DNA of 64,000 nucleotides, from positions 372,001-436,000 of the forward strand of contig JACKEA010000003.1 of assembly GCA_020633235.1 (NCBI GenBank), given 5' to 3'. The translations under genes and the position numbers were made by a program. Source of the stretch: Polyangiaceae bacterium (GTDB taxonomy: Bacteria > Myxococcota_A > Polyangia > Polyangiales > Polyangiaceae). This document shows, one piece after another, positions 50,899 to 57,653 of this stretch. Under the pieces are notes generated by a model, which worked only from the letters and a program-made list of their open reading frames with translations, searched no databases and was not told the DNA's origin. Within the stretch, counting starts at the first letter, position 1, and each line of letters starts with the position of its first letter.

Positions 50899-51586
50899 GC
50901 CGCGCGGCGTCTGGGCCCAGCAGATTCAGATAGTCGCGAAGGGTCTTGCCTGGCTCCGCCTCGAAGCGATCGTCGAGCACCTCGACCTTGCTGATGCGAT
51001 CCAGGCGGAAATTTCGGAAGTCCGCGCGCAGCTCGCACCACGCCGTGAGCGTCCACGACGAGCCCCAGAAGAACGTCCCCAACGGTCGCACCACCCGTTT
51101 GCTCTTCTTGCCGTCCGCCCGAGCGTAGGAAATCCGAAGCTTTTGCCCCTGCCCCACGGCGGTGCGCACGGGCAGCAGCGTCTCGGAAAGCTCCCGCCCG
51201 CGGCCCACGTCCGGCACGTACAGGCGCGTCGCCCCCAGGAGCGGCGCCAAGTGCTTGGGCAGCACGTTTTCCACCTTGGACAGCAGCGACCGCGCGGCGC
51301 GGCCGAGCTCCGCGTCGCCGAAGCCCTCCACCAGGCGAGCCCCGAGAACCAGCGCCTCGATCTCCGCGTGGTCGAACATCAGCGGGGGCAAGTCGTAGCC
51401 CGGACGCAGCGTGTAGCCGACCCCCGCCTCTCCGTCGATGGGCGTACCGGAGGCGACCAGATCCCTCACGTCGCGATACACCGTGCGCTCGGACACTTCC
51501 AGACGCTCGGCCAGCTCCCTCGCCGTCACGACCTTGCGACGACGAAGGAGCTGGATGATCTGGAACAGGCGATCCGCGCGACGCAT
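50885..51586 (-). CDS. YafY/WYL-domain transcriptional regulator
   Basis: 233 residues. N-terminal HTH_11 winged helix (RADRLFQIIQLLRRRKVVTA, ELAERLEVSERTVYRDVRDL) and a C-terminal WYL domain (LRISYARADGKKSKRVVRPL, WGSSWTLTAWCELRADFRNF then RLDRI). WYL domains often sense nucleic acids or small ligands, and this class controls DNA damage and CRISPR genes in some bacteria. It lies downstream of the VOC gene on the same strand. The three phased CTGTCAG sites at 52030-52061 are a candidate operator (inference). Confidence 0.9.
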   Translation of the reverse strand: MRRADRLFQIIQLLRRRKVVTARELAERLEVSERTVYRDVRDLVASGTPIDGEAGVGYTLRPGYDLPPLMFDHAEIEALVLGARLVEGFGDAELGRAARSLLSKVENVLPKHLAPLLGATRLYVPDVGRGRELSETLLPVRTAVGQGQKLRISYARADGKKSKRVVRPLGTFFWGSSWTLTAWCELRADFRNFRLDRISKVEVLDDRFEAEPGKTLRDYLNLLGPDAARLMDA

Positions 51587-51613
51587 GGCCAGCCGATCCC
51601 TATCGCGGATCCG

Positions 51614-51964
51614 TCAGGACTTCACCAGACCGATGAGGTTGCCCTCTGGGTCAGCGAACAGCGCGAGCTCCGGTCCGGACTTCATCTGCATTGGCGGAAT
51701 CACCGTCTTGCCACCGAGCTCCTCGGCACGCGAGAGGCTCGCCTTCAGATCCGGCGACTCCACGTAGAACGTCACGCTCGGCCAAGCCTCACCGCGCTCG
51801 GCGCCGATGCCTCCCGGGATGCCCTCTTCGCCGCCGGTCTGCACCATGCCGTAGCGCGCCGGGTTTTCCGCATCGATCTTCCAATCGAAGAGCTTCGCGT
51901 AGAACTCGAACAGGGTGTCCTTCTGCTTGCCGTTGACCTCGAACCAAACCACGGGGTGTGCCAT
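51614..51964 (-). CDS. VOC family (glyoxalase/dioxygenase-like) protein
   Basis: 116 residues from ATG 51964, which has AGGAG nine bases upstream; a longer start at 52024 lacks one. Single VOC fold: HPVVWFEVNGKQKDTLFEFY, AKLFDWKID, VTFYVESPDLKASLSRAEEL, MQMKSGPELALFADPEGNLI. Such proteins bind metals and small substrates, or antibiotics, and often act as dimers. The substrate cannot be predicted. Close behind the phased CTGTCAG sites and just upstream of the WYL regulator. Confidence 0.85.
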   Translation of the reverse strand: MAHPVVWFEVNGKQKDTLFEFYAKLFDWKIDAENPARYGMVQTGGEEGIPGGIGAERGEAWPSVTFYVESPDLKASLSRAEELGGKTVIPPMQMKSGPELALFADPEGNLIGLVKS

Positions 51965-52029
51965 CTCGTGTTCTCCTTCTGGCGTGCCGGCGTCGCGCCG
52001 ACAGCTGCTTCGGGTGTACGCCACCGCCC

Positions 52030-52061
52030 CTGACAGCCTCCTGTCAGTAGACTGTCAGTAG
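52030..52061. promoter_or_regulatory. Three CTGTCAG sites phased every 11 bp
   Basis: CTGACAG at 52030-52036 (inverted), CTGTCAG at 52041-52047 and CTGTCAG at 52052-52058. The first two form a perfect inverted repeat with a 4-bp centre; the second and third are direct repeats of CTGTCAGTAG. Start-to-start spacing is 11 bp, one helical turn, so all three would face the same side of the DNA. Located in the divergent promoter region of the VOC gene (minus) and the DUF4026 gene (plus). Confidence 0.6.
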
Positions 52062-52135
52062 GCGCTGATTCCACGGCGGAGGTACGGATCGGCGCTGCGT
52101 GGACATCGCCCCCACGTCCAGGCACAGTCTTTTCG

Positions 52136-53416
52136 ATGGGCACGCCGTCCAGCATCGTGGACCTCCTGCAAGACCCGCCACCGGCCACGTTGCTGGCACT
52201 GCTCGATGCCGGCGCCACGCCTCCCAGCCCCGAAGACGTGCTGTCGCGTCTCGAGCAGTTGGGCGTACAAGCGGCGGAGATCGACGACGACGACGCGCCG
52301 GCGTTCCGCATGATCGCGGAGCTGGGCGTCGGTCCCGACGCGGTACCGCTGAGCATCTTCCTCGAGCCCGCCGGCGATCCGCTGCTGTCACTGGGCGTCA
52401 GCTGGCGCGGCGTCCTGGGCGAAGACGAGGACGCCGCGCGAGCAAGTCGCTGGGCGCTGGGCGTGTCTCAGCTCATGGCTCACGATCCATTGCGCGCGTT
52501 CCACGCGTTGCTGCGCGTGCTGTACGCGATCGTCCCCGAGCCGACGTTGGTGGTGGACGCCGACTCGTTGATCCCGCGTCCGGGGGGCTGGCTCGCCGAA
52601 GTTGCTCTTGGTGAGACGCCGCCGTCGCCCACACACTTGTTCTCCATTCACCAGGTGAGTGAGCCGGGCGGCGAGCTGTCCTGGCTCCACACGCACGGGC
52701 TCGCGCGTTGCGGCGCCATCGAGCTCGACATCCTCGATGCACCTTCCGGCGACGCGGGCTTGCTCGCGCAGATGGTGAACGCGGCTGCCGGCCTGCTCAT
52801 CGAACGCGGGGTCCCGGAGGCCGGAGAGCCTTTCGTCGTCGGTCAAGATCTGGTGCTGGCCTGGCTGCCCTGGGATCGCGCCATCTCGGAGCACACGCCC
52901 CAGGGTCTGGGCGGCCCCTCCGACCGGGACTCGGTGCACGCCGGGGCGCGCGGGGTGCTGTTCGCCGTGGAGGACGACGGCGAGCTGTCGAGCGTGGAGC
53001 AGTACCTGCCGATCCTGCGGGAAAACCCCCTATTGTACGTGTCGGTGATGGAAACGGAGCGCATGGCCCTGCTGGCCAGCGAGCGCCTACCCCGTTTTTT
53101 GTCGTTGTTTCGCACTTTGGGGGAGGACCCGGAGTGGATGTTCCTGGTGAAGCTCGGCTACGAGGTCGACGACCCCGCCGAAGATGGCGAGCGGGAGCAC
53201 CTGTGGTTTCACGTGCATGAGCTTTCGGGCAGCGAAGTCGACGCCACCCTGCTCAATCAGCCGTATCGCCTCGAGCGGCTGTCCGAGGGGCAGCGGGCGA
53301 AGCACTCCCTCGCGCTGCTCAGCGATTGGGCCATCTTGTGCGACAAGGGCCGTTTCGATGCGGATTCGGTGGGAGAGCTGGAGCGCGCACTGGCCCGAGA
53401 CCTGGCGCTGCACTGA
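52136..53416 (+). CDS. DUF4026/DUF2314-domain protein
   Basis: 426 residues. N-terminal acidic region with no family known to me, a central part of DUF4026 type, and a C-terminal stretch of DUF2314 (YegJ) type (EHLWFHVHELSGSEVDATLL, NQPYRLERLSEGQRAKHSLA, LLSDWAILC). No signal peptide, no membrane segment. Members of these families have no established function, though YegJ-like proteins are found near toxin or immunity genes in some genomes. Divergent from the VOC gene. Single gene, not obviously part of an operon. Confidence 0.78.
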   Translation: MGTPSSIVDLLQDPPPATLLALLDAGATPPSPEDVLSRLEQLGVQAAEIDDDDAPAFRMIAELGVGPDAVPLSIFLEPAGDPLLSLGVSWRGVLGEDEDAARASRWALGVSQLMAHDPLRAFHALLRVLYAIVPEPTLVVDADSLIPRPGGWLAEVALGETPPSPTHLFSIHQVSEPGGELSWLHTHGLARCGAIELDILDAPSGDAGLLAQMVNAAAGLLIERGVPEAGEPFVVGQDLVLAWLPWDRAISEHTPQGLGGPSDRDSVHAGARGVLFAVEDDGELSSVEQYLPILRENPLLYVSVMETERMALLASERLPRFLSLFRTLGEDPEWMFLVKLGYEVDDPAEDGEREHLWFHVHELSGSEVDATLLNQPYRLERLSEGQRAKHSLALLSDWAILCDKGRFDADSVGELERALARDLALH

Positions 53417-53423
53417 GGGGCGC

Positions 53424-53461
53424 TTGACACGAGCGACAATTGGTCGGACCATACGACCAAT
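53424..53461 (+). promoter_or_regulatory. Promoter and autoregulatory operator of the GntR-family gene
   Basis: A perfect -35 hexamer TTGACA at 53424-53429 and a perfect inverted repeat ATTGGTCG-N7-CGACCAAT at 53439-53461. Within it, TGGTC-G-GACCA (53441-53451) is a second palindrome of the type recognised by FadR-like GntR proteins. The -10 region would fall in the operator, and the ATG (53460-53462) is part of its right arm. A start site near 53460 would give a leaderless mRNA; no ribosome site is present. Confidence 0.7.
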
Positions 53462-54170
53462 GGAGCTACAGCCCCTTCCCCCGCGACCGAGCGCCGTGGA
53501 TGCCTGCGCCGAGCGCCTCGAGGCCGCGGTGCTCAGCGGAGAGCTCCCGGTGGGCTCCCGCTTGCCTCCAGAACGCACCCTGGCCCAGCGCCTGGGGGTC
53601 AATCGCGTCACGGTGCGCAGCGCCCTCGCCCGCTTGGCGAGCGCGGGGCTCCTGCGCGTGCGGCAGGGCAGCGGCTACGTAGTGCGCGACTTCCGCCACG
53701 AGGCGGGGTCGGGGTTATTGCCTGGGCTGGCCGAGCACGCCCGCAGCGAAGGGCGACTCCGGGACGTGGTGGAAGATCTGCTGCTGGTCCGACGCCATCT
53801 CGCCCGCGCCGTCCTGGAACGGGTGGACGCGAGCCGCCGCCTCGATGAAGTGGAGCGGGCAGTGGACGCCTTCGAGGCCGAAGTGCGCGCAGGCGCCGCT
53901 GAAGAGCGCCTCGCCGAAGCCGACATCGCCGTGCTCCGCAGCATCGTAGATCTCACCGGCAGCGTCGTCCTCGGTCTGTGCCTGAACCCCATCGTAAACG
54001 TGCTCGCGGAGCTTCCGGAGCTTCGCGCCGCGGTCTGCGCAGACGCAGAGCAGAGCGTCCTCGGCTATCGAGCACTGCTCGCAGGGCTCTCGCAGTCCAC
54101 CACGGCCGCCGCCCTCGAAGCGCTGGAAGCACGGGATGAGGCAACGCTGGCTCGACTGGAGGCACCATGA
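53460..54170 (+). CDS. GntR/FadR-family transcriptional regulator
   Basis: 236 residues from ATG 53460. N-terminal winged HTH (LEAAVLSGELPVGSRLPPER, TLAQRLGVNRVTVRSALARL, LRVRQGSGYVV) and an all-helical C-terminal FCD-like ligand domain (VVEDLLLVRRHLARAVLERV, AEADIAVLRSIVDLTGSVVL). The start codon lies inside a FadR-type palindrome, so autorepression is expected. The ligand is not predictable. Overlaps the next gene by four bases (ATGA). Identification of the family is secure, of the regulated pathway is not. Confidence 0.9.
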   Translation: MELQPLPPRPSAVDACAERLEAAVLSGELPVGSRLPPERTLAQRLGVNRVTVRSALARLASAGLLRVRQGSGYVVRDFRHEAGSGLLPGLAEHARSEGRLRDVVEDLLLVRRHLARAVLERVDASRRLDEVERAVDAFEAEVRAGAAEERLAEADIAVLRSIVDLTGSVVLGLCLNPIVNVLAELPELRAAVCADAEQSVLGYRALLAGLSQSTTAAALEALEARDEATLARLEAP

Positions 54171-54709
54171 TCCAGGCACGCGATCTCCTGGACCTCGGGA
54201 AGAAGGACCTGCTCGCCATGTTGTGCACGGGACATCCCATCGATCCCCATGCCCTGGACGACAAGGAATACCGCGGCACCAGCCTCGGTCTGCCGGCATG
54301 GGTCGAGCGGCTCACGTGGAAAAAGTTCAAGAAGGTGTTCCACCGGGATCGGGCCACCGGCGCCCTCCGAGGCTGGAACGTGCGCCTGGAGCAAAATGAG
54401 CTGGATGGGCCGTGCGTTCCGAAACAGAAGCGCGGCCGCACCGTCACCTTCGGGCACTATCGAGTCGTCGAGAGCGCGAGCGTGCGCATGCCCATCGAAT
54501 GCCCCCAAGCCCTGATCATCCACTACGGCCTGGGCAACAACGCTCGGCTCGACCCCGTGCGCCGAGTGCGAGATCCCCTGGTCGCCCTGGAGGCCGGCAG
54601 CGTGCAGCTGCTGCTTGGCTGGTCTTACGTGGATCTGGGACTCGGGCTCCTGGGCACGCCGAGCTTCTTCAGCCTGGAGCTCGACGGCGAGCTCTCGGAT
54701 ATCGTGTAA
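54167..54709 (+). CDS. Hypothetical protein coupled to the GntR regulator
   Basis: 180 residues from ATG 54167, overlapping the regulator's stop (ATGA). Begins MIQARDLLDLGKKDLLAMLC, then KEYRGTSLGLPAWVERLTWK and ends GTPSFFSLELDGELSDIV. The protein is soluble and beta-rich with no family motif known to me. Co-transcription with a FadR-type regulator suggests that its level follows the regulator's ligand. Possibly a lipocalin-like or lipid-handling protein; the sequence does not show it. Confidence 0.72.
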   Translation: MIQARDLLDLGKKDLLAMLCTGHPIDPHALDDKEYRGTSLGLPAWVERLTWKKFKKVFHRDRATGALRGWNVRLEQNELDGPCVPKQKRGRTVTFGHYRVVESASVRMPIECPQALIIHYGLGNNARLDPVRRVRDPLVALEAGSVQLLLGWSYVDLGLGLLGTPSFFSLELDGELSDIV

Positions 54710-54752
54710 ACGCGTTCAACTTCGCCACCCGCGTGCCGTTTCGTCCATCGAG

Positions 54753-55133
54753 ATGCGTTCGCACCCCTCACAAGTTCCGTCTTCGACGGAATCCGACTTC
54801 GACGAGAGCGTCCTGTTGGCGCAGGTGGGGTTCGATCGCGTCCTGTTCCGAGTGGTGCTCGAGACCTTCCGCGACGAATGGCCGCGGCGGGCGCGGGGGT
54901 TGATGGAAGGGGTTCAGGTCGCCGACTGGGACACCGTCGTGCGCCAAGCCCATACCCTCAAGGGCTCCCTCCGACAGATAGGTGCCAGCCGCGCCGCGCG
55001 GGCCGCGGAGCGCGTGGAGCACCTGGCGCGGGCCGCGGATGCTGCCGCCTTGGAGGAGGCAGTGCCCGCGGCCGAAAGCGCCTTGAGCCACGTGGACGCC
55101 GAAATCGCCGAGCTGCTCAGGAACGAAGCATGA
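54753..55133 (+). CDS. Histidine phosphotransfer (Hpt) protein
   Basis: 126 residues from ATG 54753. Short disordered N-terminus, then a four-helix Hpt domain with the phospho-histidine in RQAHTLKGSLRQIGA (His 67). It overlaps by four bases (ATGA) the response-regulator diguanylate cyclase gene, its likely partner. No hybrid histidine kinase is present in the window, so the phosphoryl group must come from an unlinked kinase. Confidence 0.87.
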   Translation: MRSHPSQVPSSTESDFDESVLLAQVGFDRVLFRVVLETFRDEWPRRARGLMEGVQVADWDTVVRQAHTLKGSLRQIGASRAARAAERVEHLARAADAAALEEAVPAAESALSHVDAEIAELLRNEA

Positions 55134-56074
55134 AGGTCCTGGTCGCCGATGACGACGGAGTGAGCCGCATGCTCATCAGCCACTGGCTCACGAGCTGGGG
55201 CTACGACGTCGTGGGAGCAGAGGACGGCCAAGCGGCGCAGCGGATCTTGGCCTCCACGCCGGACATCCGCATGGTGCTCGCCGACTGGGTGATGCCGGGC
55301 ATGGACGGACCGGATCTGTGTCGCTTCATTCGCTCGCGGTCCCAGTCCCAGTACGTGTACGTGGTGCTCGTCACGTCACGCGGCGCTCGAGACGACGTGG
55401 TCAGCGGGCTCGACGCCGGCGCCGACGACTATGTCACCAAGCCCGTGAACCCCGCGGAGCTGGAGCTCCGACTGCGAGCCGCGGGCCGCATGCTCGAGCT
55501 GGAGGACGAGCTCAGAGCGGTTCAGGAACGGCTGCGCTTCGAGGCCATGCACGATCCGCTCACGAGCTTGCTCAATCGCGCCGCCATCTTGGAACGTCTG
55601 GACGAAGAGCTCTCCAGGGCCAGCCGCAAGCACGCGCCGCTATCGGCCTTGATGATCGACGTCGATCGCTTCAAGCACGTCAACGACACGCTGGGTCACG
55701 CGACCGGGGACACCGTGCTGTGCGGCGTTGCCGAGCGGCTCCGTCTTGGCGTGCGCACCTACGATCCCGTCGCGCGCTTCGGGGGCGAGGAATTCCTGGT
55801 GGTGCTGGCCGACTGCGATCTGGAGCAGGCGGAACGGGTTGCCGAGCGTGCTCGCCGGAGCTTGTGCCGGCGTCCGATCCAGACGTCCGAAGGCGACCTC
55901 GAAATCACCGCCAGCTTCGGGGTGGCCACCACGGGTCCCGCTCAATTCTGTCTCGGCAAGGACCTGCTGCGGGCCGCGGACATGGCCATGTACCGGGCCA
56001 AGGCGGAGGGCCGGAACCGCGTGGTCACCGCTGCCTCCCTCGACCCCTACCCGCTGAGCGCCCAAGTCGGCTGA
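55130..56074 (+). CDS. Response regulator with GGDEF diguanylate cyclase domain (PleD/WspR-like)
   Basis: 314 residues. Receiver domain with acidic pocket DDD 7-9, phospho-Asp 52 in VLADWVMPGMDG, and Lys in VTKPVNP; linker; GGDEF domain with MHDPLTSLLNRAAILERLDE, MIDVDRFKHVNDTLGHATGD, and active-site FGGEEF. The I-site RTYD lies five residues before GGEEF and is intact, so product inhibition is expected. Should synthesise c-di-GMP on phosphorylation, controlled through the neighbouring Hpt protein. Likely targets are motility or matrix (general knowledge of the family). Confidence 0.94.
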   Translation: MKVLVADDDGVSRMLISHWLTSWGYDVVGAEDGQAAQRILASTPDIRMVLADWVMPGMDGPDLCRFIRSRSQSQYVYVVLVTSRGARDDVVSGLDAGADDYVTKPVNPAELELRLRAAGRMLELEDELRAVQERLRFEAMHDPLTSLLNRAAILERLDEELSRASRKHAPLSALMIDVDRFKHVNDTLGHATGDTVLCGVAERLRLGVRTYDPVARFGGEEFLVVLADCDLEQAERVAERARRSLCRRPIQTSEGDLEITASFGVATTGPAQFCLGKDLLRAADMAMYRAKAEGRNRVVTAASLDPYPLSAQVG

Positions 56075-56136
56075 TCCCGCTTTCTTGGCCCACTGGCGAC
56101 ACGCACCGTATGCCGTGACCAGTGGGAGAGAATCCG

Positions 56137-56622
56137 ATGAGCGAAGCCCGAGCCGCAACGCTGGTGGTGATCGAGTACGGCGCGAGCTGGCCCAAGTGGC
56201 TGGCGCCGAACCACTACGGACACCTGGCCGTGGTCGCCCAGCACTACGAAGGCGAGCCGAGCTCCCTCGTGGCCCAGGTCGCCAATCGTGTGGCGCGACT
56301 GGAAGGCACGGGCTGGAAGCTCGATACCATGGTGTTGGCGGTGAACGGTCGCACCGACGACGGCGCCTTCGCCGCGCGCAGCGTGCTGTCCCGGGGGCTG
56401 CTCGCGCGCTTGCAGAAATCCGGCGGGGGTGATCTGGTGCTCACGGTCGACGACGGCGTCGGCCCACGGGCGTGCCAGGAGTTGACGGGCCTCGCCGCTG
56501 CTCTCGACGGCGACGCCGTAGGCTGGGCCGTCGGCGTGTCCGTTCGCATCGGGCGTCAGGAACCGATCCAGGGGCTCTCCAGCGACTGGTCCCTGCTCCA
56601 TTCCTGCGCTCCCGGCGCCTGA
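56137..56622 (+). CDS. Hypothetical protein, single compact domain
   Basis: 161 residues from ATG 56137, which has a GGGAGA site eight bases upstream; GTG 56122 is less likely. Alternating strands and helices (ATLVVIEYGASWPKWLAPNH, YGHLAVVAQHYEGEPSSLVA, LDTMVLAVNGRTDDGAFAAR, GDLVLTVDDGVGPRACQELT) suggest a USP-like or Rossmann-like alpha/beta fold without a recognisable nucleotide loop. No family assigned. Convergent with the PhnD-like gene. Confidence 0.65.
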   Translation: MSEARAATLVVIEYGASWPKWLAPNHYGHLAVVAQHYEGEPSSLVAQVANRVARLEGTGWKLDTMVLAVNGRTDDGAFAARSVLSRGLLARLQKSGGGDLVLTVDDGVGPRACQELTGLAAALDGDAVGWAVGVSVRIGRQEPIQGLSSDWSLLHSCAPGA

Positions 56623-56625
56623 CGC

Positions 56626-57531
56626 TCACTCGCCGCGCTGGGGTGGCATGCTGACGGGGGGCGGCATCACCGAGCTCCAGCGCTCGGCCGTGTCTTCCAG
56701 AAATCCGAGCAGGGCCTCCAGCGGCGCCAGGTGCTCGCTGGTCGCTTCCACGAAGCTCTCGGCTTCCAAGAGCACACCCGCCGCGGCGCCGAGCTCGGCG
56801 TTCTTGGCAGTCAGCAACGCGCGCTGCACCTGGCGGATGCGCCGCACCGGCACGTGGACTCCCGCGGCGATCACGTCGGACGGAATGGGCCCGACCCGCG
56901 ACACCACGTGCACCGAAGCGTCGCCCCACCCCGCACGCCAGACTCCGCCCGCGCGCGCATCGTGGTGCACGTAGGTCGCCCCCACGTCCACCGTTCCGTT
57001 CACGACGGCGCGCACCACGGCATCGTGCGAGCCCACGAAGCTCTCGGCGAAAAACGCCTTCTGCAGATCCAGGCCCTGCGCCCGCAGCGCAGCGCGGATC
57101 ACCAGGAACCCCGACGCGCTGTTCTTGTCGACCCACGCCGCACGCACGCCGGAGAGATCCGCCGGACGCTGCACGGCGGACCCCACCTGGGTGAAGAGCG
57201 CCGTGAAGAAGGACGAGACGCCGCGCCGCACCGGGAGCGCGATGGGCAACGCTCGCCCCGCGGACGCTGCCCGCAGGGCAATCACCGGCGGCAACCACGC
57301 GATGTCCACGCTGCCACAGCGCATGGCATCGAGCAGCTCCGGGTAGTCCGCGAACGCCTGCGGCTCCGTGGGCAGCTTCGTCGCCGCGCCCAACGCGGCC
57401 GCAAACGACGAAAGGCGGGCGCGCATCACCGTCTCGCTCACCTCCGACTTGCCCGTGGCGGTGGCGGTGGCGGTGAGCGCGACTCCGACCCGAACCGGCG
57501 CGTCCTCGGACAGCTCGAACGGATCCGTCAC
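56626..57531 (-). CDS. PhnD-like phosphate/phosphonate-binding-fold protein, cytoplasmic form
   Basis: 301 residues. Matches the substrate-binding fold of phosphonate/phosphite transporters: PVRVGVALTATATATGKSEV, YPELLDAMRCGSVDIAWLPP, VRAAWVDKNSASGFLVIRAA, FVGSHDAVVRAVVNGTVDVG, and VGPIPSDVIAAGVHV. It has no signal peptide, and no ABC transporter genes are adjacent, so it is probably a stand-alone cytoplasmic ligand binder (some sensors have this fold). Ligand unknown. Confidence 0.8.
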   Translation of the reverse strand: MTDPFELSEDAPVRVGVALTATATATGKSEVSETVMRARLSSFAAALGAATKLPTEPQAFADYPELLDAMRCGSVDIAWLPPVIALRAASAGRALPIALPVRRGVSSFFTALFTQVGSAVQRPADLSGVRAAWVDKNSASGFLVIRAALRAQGLDLQKAFFAESFVGSHDAVVRAVVNGTVDVGATYVHHDARAGGVWRAGWGDASVHVVSRVGPIPSDVIAAGVHVPVRRIRQVQRALLTAKNAELGAAAGVLLEAESFVEATSEHLAPLEALLGFLEDTAERWSSVMPPPVSMPPQRGE

Positions 57532-57576
57532 TCGCTAAAGCTCGCTCGGACTCGCTCAATCCGCAAGGGCCGGGGA

Positions 57577-57599
57577 CTGTTGGTTCGCCGCGGAACCCC
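57577..57599 (+). repeat. Dispersed GC-rich element, copy 5
   Basis: Contains TTGGTTCGCCGCGGAACC (57580-57597), itself a near palindrome, one base from the family core TTGGTCCGCCGCGGAA. It is in the divergent promoter region between the PhnD-like gene and mutS2. Confidence 0.6.
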
Positions 57600-57653
57600 C
57601 TCGGTCCGGATCTCGTGGCGCCCGCGCGGTTTTTCGCTATACCCCGCGCCGCC

